Notes under the pieces: model-generated | What the model saw: the letters and a program-made list of their open reading frames with translations, nothing else | What the model was told of the DNA's origin: nothing | Databases searched by the model: none | Source of the DNA: Phocaeicola_A sp045545095 | GTDB taxonomy: Bacteria; Bacteroidota; Bacteroidia; Bacteroidales; Bacteroidaceae | Assembly: GCA_045545095.1 (NCBI GenBank) | Contig: JAZQAG010000029.1 | Location: 62,001 to 126,000, forward strand | DNA: 64,000 bases | Reading direction: 5' to 3' | Translations under genes and position numbers: made by a program | In this document: one piece after another, positions 58,842 to 64,000 of the stretch | Layout: each line of letters starts with the position of its first letter | Numbering within the stretch: position 1 is the first letter of the stretch

Positions 58842-60938
58842 ATGTTCGATCTTGCAACCCGTGATATCAAATATCTTTCTGGTGTAGGCCCTCAACGGGC
58901 AACTGTGCTGGAAAAGGAACTCGGTATCCGTTCGTTGCACGATTTGTTGTACTACTTCCCTTATAAATACATAGATCGTAGCCGTCTTTATTACGTTCAT
59001 GAAATAGACGGTAATATGCCCTATATCCAGTTGCGTGGGCAGATACTCAGTTTTGAGGAAATGGGGGATGGATATCGCAAGCGGCTTGTCGCTCATTTCA
59101 GTGATGGTACAGGTGTTGTTGACCTTGTGTGGTTTCAGGGGCAGAAGTATGTGACAGGTCGGTATAAAGTGCGCACTCCCTATATAGTTTTTGGCAAACC
59201 TACAATGTTCGGAGGACGGGTGAATATTGCCCATCCTGATATTGATCCAGCTGACGAATTGGTGATTTCCAGTATGGGGCTTCAGCCATATTACAATACG
59301 ACCGAACGTATGAAGCGTGGAAGCCTGAATTCGCGTGCTATCGAGAAACTGGTTGGTAATTTGTGCAACCTCATTAAGGAACCTTTGCCTGAAACTCTTC
59401 CAGATTATATCATTGAAAAGAATCATCTTGCCTCTTTGACTGAGGCATTGATGAATATCCATTTCCCAAAAACTCCAGAAGATCTGCGACGGGCGCAGTT
59501 TCGCTTGAAGTTTGAAGAACTTTTTTTTGTGCAACTCAACATTTTGCGTTACATGAAGGAACGCCAACAGCGTTATCGGGGTTTTGTTTTCAGTCGGATT
59601 GGGGAAGTCTTCAATACATTTTACACGCAGAATCTTCCTTTTGAACTTACGGGAGCCCAGAAACGTGTCATCAAGGAGATACGCAAAGATATGGGTGGCG
59701 GCCGACAGATGAATCGTCTCCTTCAAGGCGATGTTGGTAGTGGTAAGACACTGGTTGCTCTGATGTCAATGCTCATAGCTTTGGACAACGGTTATCAGGC
59801 CTGTATGATGGCGCCCACTGAAATATTGGCCGCTCAGCATTATGAGACTGTTACTCGTATGCTTTGTGGCATGGATGTTCGGGTGGAACTGCTCACAGGC
59901 AGTATTAAGGGGAAGCGACGTGCCGAAATCTTGGAGGGAGTACTTACTGGGCAGATACATATCCTCATAGGAACTCATGCGGTGTTGGAGGATACCGTGG
60001 TCTTTTCCCGTCTTGGTATGGCTGTCATAGACGAGCAGCATCGTTTCGGTGTGGCTCAGCGTGCCAAATTATGGCAGAAGAACTCTGTCCCCCCTCATGT
60101 CCTGGTGATGACCGCCACTCCTATTCCCCGTACATTGGCTATGACACTTTATGGTGACCTTGATGTTTCCATTATTGATGAGTTACCTCCAGGACGTAAA
60201 CCTATCCGTACGGTACATCAGTTTGATAACCGTCGTGTTTCGCTTTATACCGATATCCGTCGCCAGATACAGGAAGGTAGGCAAGTGTACATTGTCTATC
60301 CTCTCATCAAAGAGAGCGAAAAAATGGATTTGAAGAATCTGGAAGACGGTTATCATACTATTTGTGAAGTATTTCCAGAGTACAAGGTATCCAAAGTACA
60401 TGGTCAAATGAAGCCGGTAGAGAAAGATGCCGAGATGCAGCGCTTTGTCACTGGCGAAACCCAGATAATGGTGGCAACGACTGTTATAGAGGTTGGAGTG
60501 AATGTTCCCAATGCCTCGGTGATGGTCATTGAAAATGCTGAACGATTCGGCCTTTCCCAACTTCATCAGTTGCGTGGTCGTGTAGGACGTGGAGCCGATC
60601 AATCTTATTGTATTCTCGTTACCAGTTACAAACTCTCCGAAGATACTCGTAAGCGCATTGATATTATGGTGCAGACGAACGATGGCTTTGAGATTGCTGA
60701 AGCTGATTTGAAATTGCGTGGGCCTGGTGATTTGGAGGGGACACAACAGAGCGGTGTAGCTTTTGATTTGCGTATAGCCAACATTACCCGCGATGCCCAG
60801 TTGCTTCAGCATGTCCGCAATGTTGCCCAGCAGGTTGTGGATACAGATCCCGATGGGACAGCTCCTGAAAATGCGTGTATGTGGAAAAGGTTGAAACTTA
60901 TGCGAAAAAACGATGTCAATTGGTCTGATATCAGTTGA
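58842..60938 (+). CDS. recG: ATP-dependent DNA helicase RecG
   Basis: RecG reverses stalled forks and branch-migrates junctions. The 698-residue protein has the N-terminal wedge/OB domain (about 60-190), helicase motif I LLQGDVGSGKT (about 290-300), Ia MMAPTEILAAQH, the DEQH box VIDEQHRFG, motif III TATPIPRT, and the C-terminal helicase half with VATTVIEVGVNVPNA and QLRGRVGRG. It sits 10 bp after ispD and 40 bp before the GH127 gene. Confidence 0.98.
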   Translation: MFDLATRDIKYLSGVGPQRATVLEKELGIRSLHDLLYYFPYKYIDRSRLYYVHEIDGNMPYIQLRGQILSFEEMGDGYRKRLVAHFSDGTGVVDLVWFQGQKYVTGRYKVRTPYIVFGKPTMFGGRVNIAHPDIDPADELVISSMGLQPYYNTTERMKRGSLNSRAIEKLVGNLCNLIKEPLPETLPDYIIEKNHLASLTEALMNIHFPKTPEDLRRAQFRLKFEELFFVQLNILRYMKERQQRYRGFVFSRIGEVFNTFYTQNLPFELTGAQKRVIKEIRKDMGGGRQMNRLLQGDVGSGKTLVALMSMLIALDNGYQACMMAPTEILAAQHYETVTRMLCGMDVRVELLTGSIKGKRRAEILEGVLTGQIHILIGTHAVLEDTVVFSRLGMAVIDEQHRFGVAQRAKLWQKNSVPPHVLVMTATPIPRTLAMTLYGDLDVSIIDELPPGRKPIRTVHQFDNRRVSLYTDIRRQIQEGRQVYIVYPLIKESEKMDLKNLEDGYHTICEVFPEYKVSKVHGQMKPVEKDAEMQRFVTGETQIMVATTVIEVGVNVPNASVMVIENAERFGLSQLHQLRGRVGRGADQSYCILVTSYKLSEDTRKRIDIMVQTNDGFEIAEADLKLRGPGDLEGTQQSGVAFDLRIANITRDAQLLQHVRNVAQQVVDTDPDGTAPENACMWKRLKLMRKNDVNWSDIS

Positions 60939-60978
60939 CGATAATAATATAGTAATCATTAACCCAAAATAAAGAAAC

Positions 60979-63441
60979 ATGAAAAAAACATCAATTTTAG
61001 GTATTACCTTATGTATGATGGCCATTATTCCTATTATGGCACAACAGGAAACAGGGGGATATCCTATCAATCCTGTACCTTTCACCAGTGTAAAGATAAC
61101 CGATACTTTCTGGGGGCAACGTCTCAATGCCAGTCGGGAAGTTACCATTCCGTTGGCATTCAGTAAATGCGAGGAGACTGGACGGTATGACAATTTTACC
61201 CGGTCAGCTCAGATGCTTGCTTTAAAAGAGAATCCGAGTCTGAAGAATGATCCGGCATATGCAGAGGTTGTCAAAGGAGTTAAGGTTGAAGGGTATTCGT
61301 TTGATGATACTGATGTATATAAGACCATTGAAGGTGCCAGTTATCTGTTACAGACTTATCCCGACAAGAAACTGAAAAAGTATATTGATAGTGTGCTTGT
61401 GGTTGTCGCTTCTGCCCAAGAAGCAGATGGATATTTATACACTTCGCGTACCCAGAATCCGGCACACCCTCACGGTTGGGCAGGTAGTAAGCGTTGGGAG
61501 AAAGTAGAAGATTTGAGCCACGAGTTTTATAATCTGGGTCACATGGTAGAGGGGGCTATTGCTCATTATCAAGCTACAGGGAAACGGAATTTCTTGGATA
61601 TAGCTATCCGTTATGCAGATTGTGTATGCAGGGAAATCGGTGATAAAGAGGGACAGCAGGTGTATGTGCCAGGTCATCAGATTGCCGAAATGGCATTGGC
61701 CAAACTATACACTGTAACAGGTGAAAAGAAATATCTCGATATGGCCAAGTTCTTCCTCGACAAACGTGGATATACTTCGCGTCGGGATCAATACAGTCAA
61801 GCTCATCTGCCTGTCGTTCAACAAGATGAGGCCGTAGGGCATGCTGTCCGTGCGGCATATATGTATAGCGGAATGGCAGATGTGGCGGCCCTTACAGGTG
61901 ATACAAACTACATCCATGCCATTGACCGCATATGGGGGAATATTGTGGAGAAAAAGTTATATATCACAGGAGGTATAGGAGCTACATCTAGTGGCGAAGC
62001 TTTTGGTAAAAATTATGAATTGCCTAATATGTCTGCATATTGTGAAACGTGTGCAGCCATAGGCAATGTATATATGAATTACCGCCTCTTCCTGCTTCAT
62101 GGTGAAAGCAAGTATTATGATGTGTTGGAGCGTACACTTTACAATGGACTTATCTCTGGAGTCAGCTTGGATGGAGGTGGATTCTTTTATCCTAATCCCT
62201 TGGAATCTATGGGGCAACACCAACGTCAACCTTGGTTTGGATGTGCTTGCTGCCCTTCTAATATTTGTCGTTTCATTCCTTCATTGCCAGGCTATGTCTA
62301 TGCCGTGAAGGATGAGAATGTTTATGTCAATTTATTTGTCAGCAACACTTCTAATCTTAAGGTCAATGGTAAAAAAGTGACCCTTTCACAGCAAACGGAC
62401 TATCCTTGGGATGGTACTGTAAATATTTCTGTAGATCGTGCGACAGGTCGTTCCTTTACGTTGAAATTGCGTATTCCCGGTTGGGTGAGAAATCGGGTAG
62501 TCCCCTCTGACCTTTATGCCTATAATGACAATCTGCGTCCTCAATATTCAGTAACTGTCAATGGAGAGTTGGTTGATAATACGCTCCAACAGGATGGGTA
62601 TCTGACTATTACCCGTCGTTGGAAAAAGGGAGATCGTGTTACACTGAATTTTGATATGCACCCCCGTACCGTGAAGGCCAACCATTTGGTTGAAGCCGAT
62701 CGGGGACGTTTGGCCATTGAACGTGGCCCCATTGTCTATTGTGCAGAGTGGCCCGACAACAAGTTTGATATAATGTCTTTATTGCTCAATCGTGAGCCGA
62801 AGTTTGAGGTGGTTCGTCAGGGGGAACTCCTGTCAGGCATCACTCAACTGAAAACTCAGGCTCAAACTTTGCATTATGATTCAGAGGGACGGTTGCAGGC
62901 GGAAGATGTAACTTTGACCCTGATTCCTTATTATGCTTGGGCGCATCGTGGCAGTGGCAAGATGTCCGTATGGTTGCCGGCAGAATTGAATGCGGCACGT
63001 CCTACTCTTCCTGCTACTGCAGCATCTTTGAGTCGTGTGGAAGCATCCGTGCCCACTTCCGCATTGTCGTCCATAAATGATGGACTTACTCCCAAAGACG
63101 CTAATGACCGTTCGGTCCCTTATTACCATTATTGGCCTAAGCAGGGTGGTACAGAATGGATTACATATACCTTCCCTGAGGTCATGAATGTCTCATCTTG
63201 CACCCTTCATTGGTTTGATGATGCACCATGGGGTGGGTGTCGTGTTCCCAAGGCATGGCGTATTCTTTATCGTTCAGCAGGAGGACAATGGCTGCCAGTG
63301 GCAAATCCTACGGGTTATTCGTGCAAAAAAGGGGTTCCTAATACAGTACAGTTTGATGCCGTTTCTGCCAAAGCGCTCAAGTTAGAAATAGAGCAACCCG
63401 ATAAATATTCTACGGGACTCTATGAATGGGAGGTCAAGTGA
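60979..63441 (+). CDS. GH127 family enzyme, probable beta-L-arabinofuranosidase
   Basis: The 820-residue protein (formerly DUF1680) has a signal peptide (to MAQQ) and is probably periplasmic. It has the (alpha/alpha)6 barrel of GH127. The catalytic cysteine-zinc site is visible: the Glu and Cys in YCETCA (about residues 353-358) and the CC pair in GCACCPSN (about 420-427). Known members release beta-L-arabinofuranose from arabinan- or extensin-type glycans. A C-terminal beta-sandwich (about 680-820) resembles a carbohydrate-binding domain. No SusC/SusD genes are near, so it is outside a typical utilisation locus. Confidence 0.92.
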   Translation: MKKTSILGITLCMMAIIPIMAQQETGGYPINPVPFTSVKITDTFWGQRLNASREVTIPLAFSKCEETGRYDNFTRSAQMLALKENPSLKNDPAYAEVVKGVKVEGYSFDDTDVYKTIEGASYLLQTYPDKKLKKYIDSVLVVVASAQEADGYLYTSRTQNPAHPHGWAGSKRWEKVEDLSHEFYNLGHMVEGAIAHYQATGKRNFLDIAIRYADCVCREIGDKEGQQVYVPGHQIAEMALAKLYTVTGEKKYLDMAKFFLDKRGYTSRRDQYSQAHLPVVQQDEAVGHAVRAAYMYSGMADVAALTGDTNYIHAIDRIWGNIVEKKLYITGGIGATSSGEAFGKNYELPNMSAYCETCAAIGNVYMNYRLFLLHGESKYYDVLERTLYNGLISGVSLDGGGFFYPNPLESMGQHQRQPWFGCACCPSNICRFIPSLPGYVYAVKDENVYVNLFVSNTSNLKVNGKKVTLSQQTDYPWDGTVNISVDRATGRSFTLKLRIPGWVRNRVVPSDLYAYNDNLRPQYSVTVNGELVDNTLQQDGYLTITRRWKKGDRVTLNFDMHPRTVKANHLVEADRGRLAIERGPIVYCAEWPDNKFDIMSLLLNREPKFEVVRQGELLSGITQLKTQAQTLHYDSEGRLQAEDVTLTLIPYYAWAHRGSGKMSVWLPAELNAARPTLPATAASLSRVEASVPTSALSSINDGLTPKDANDRSVPYYHYWPKQGGTEWITYTFPEVMNVSSCTLHWFDDAPWGGCRVPKAWRILYRSAGGQWLPVANPTGYSCKKGVPNTVQFDAVSAKALKLEIEQPDKYSTGLYEWEVK

Positions 63442-63556
63442 TAAAACACAAAGAAGCATCCCTCATTTTCTTGCTGAGTATTATAATAATTCCTATAAAT
63501 CAGCGTTATATACTGAAAAGATGTTAATCGGCATGAGGTGAATAAGCAAAAAGAAT

Positions 63557-63564
63557 TACCTTTG
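63557..63564 (+). promoter_or_regulatory. -7 promoter element for ndk
   Basis: TACCTTTG matches TAnnTTTG exactly, 45 bp before the ATG at 63609. Confidence 0.6.
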
Positions 63565-63608
63565 GAGGAATTTTGAAAAAACTTTTGTTGTAATCATATA
63601 CTATCATC

Positions 63609-64000
63609 ATGGAAAAAACACTAGTAATACTGAAACCCTGCACTCTGCAACGTGGGTTAGTGGGAGAGATTTTGAATCGTTTTGAACGTAAGGGCTTGCG
63701 CTTGTGTGGAATGAAAATGATTCAGTTGACAGACGAAGTGCTCAGTGAGCACTATGCTCATTTGAGTGGAAAATCTTTCTTCCAACGGGTTAAGGATTCC
63801 ATGATGACAGCGCCAGTTATTGTTTGCTGTTATGAAGGTGTGGATGCTATTCAGACAGTACGCACATTGGCTGGTCCTACTAACGGACGTTTGGCTGCTC
63901 CTGGTACTATTCGTGGAGATTATAGCATGAGTTTTCAGGAGAATATTGTTCATGCTTCAGATTCTCCTGAAACTGCAGCTGTAGAATTGGCACGTTTCTT
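63609..64000 (+). CDS. ndk: Nucleoside diphosphate kinase (truncated by the window edge)
   Basis: Translation from the ATG at 63609 stays open to the last base, giving 130 residues of a protein normally about 150 long. It begins MEKTLVILKPCTLQRGLVGE, the typical NDK start, and contains GPTNGRLAAPGTIRGDY and the phosphohistidine loop NIVHASDSPETA. NDK exchanges the terminal phosphate among nucleoside triphosphates. It has its own -7 element. Only the C-terminus is missing, cut by the end of the window. Confidence 0.95.
   Translation, partial: MEKTLVILKPCTLQRGLVGEILNRFERKGLRLCGMKMIQLTDEVLSEHYAHLSGKSFFQRVKDSMMTAPVIVCCYEGVDAIQTVRTLAGPTNGRLAAPGTIRGDYSMSFQENIVHASDSPETAAVELARF

Overview
The window looks like chromosomal DNA of a gut-type Bacteroidales, most likely Bacteroides or Phocaeicola. 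The reasons are the repeated promoter -7 element TAnnTTTG in front of many genes, A-rich leaders without strong Shine-Dalgarno sequences, DUF4369, GLPGLI and DUF2723 proteins, a pdxJ-exbB-exbD-tonB cluster, and a pair resembling the glycine-lipid acyltransferases glsA and glsB. No species can be assigned from the sequence alone.

Layout. 1-7.9 kb: the first codons of a probable pnp, a thioredoxin-fold lipoprotein, rnr, a coupled epimerase and PAP2 pair that may act on sphingolipids, tRNA-Arg, queG and a polysaccharide deacetylase. 7.9-16 kb: a DUF2723 (GT117-like) membrane protein and a minus-strand run purD, membrane protein, YqaA-like protein, znuA, znuC. 16-25 kb: mtnN-luxS, a YfhO-like protein, a surface lipoprotein, serine acetyltransferase, a DUF2975/XRE pair with a palindromic promoter, and an rRNA methyltransferase with a charged tail. 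25-28 kb: an S9 peptidase followed by 880 bp of repeats and relics, including a fragment resembling an IS982 transposase. 28-35.6 kb: a minus-strand cluster of BlaI-like repressor, M56 peptidase with TonB domain, TonB-receptor-like barrel and three GLPGLI paralogues, in visibly more GC-rich DNA. 35.8-48 kb: flippase, ruvB, glsA/glsB candidates, two tRNA-Val, hisS, a MORN protein, a ROK kinase, lipocalin and groESL. 48-64 kb: a large CotH-kinase surface protein with a WYL regulator, nadK, pdxJ, exbBD, tonB, a DJ-1 protein, ispD, recG, a GH127 enzyme and the start of ndk.

Most of this is core genome. Two gene pairs point to the unusual lipids of Bacteroidetes: a reductase-like epimerase with an Aur1-like PAP2 protein, and GlsA/GlsB-like acyltransferases. 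The most distinctive candidate system is the BlaI/M56/barrel/GLPGLI cluster. Its sensor carries a HEXXH peptidase, a SusC-plug-like segment and a TonB C-terminal domain. Its repressor has an extra cysteine-bearing loop. A palindromic element sits in frame inside its barrel gene.

The non-coding layer is unusually rich. Three arrays of tandem palindromes share an exact 22-bp period. There are nested inverted repeats, a hairpin built from 9-bp repeats, a dispersed repeat between exbB, exbD and tonB that extends into the upstream region of ispD, and a long hairpin with TGNCA motifs before groES.
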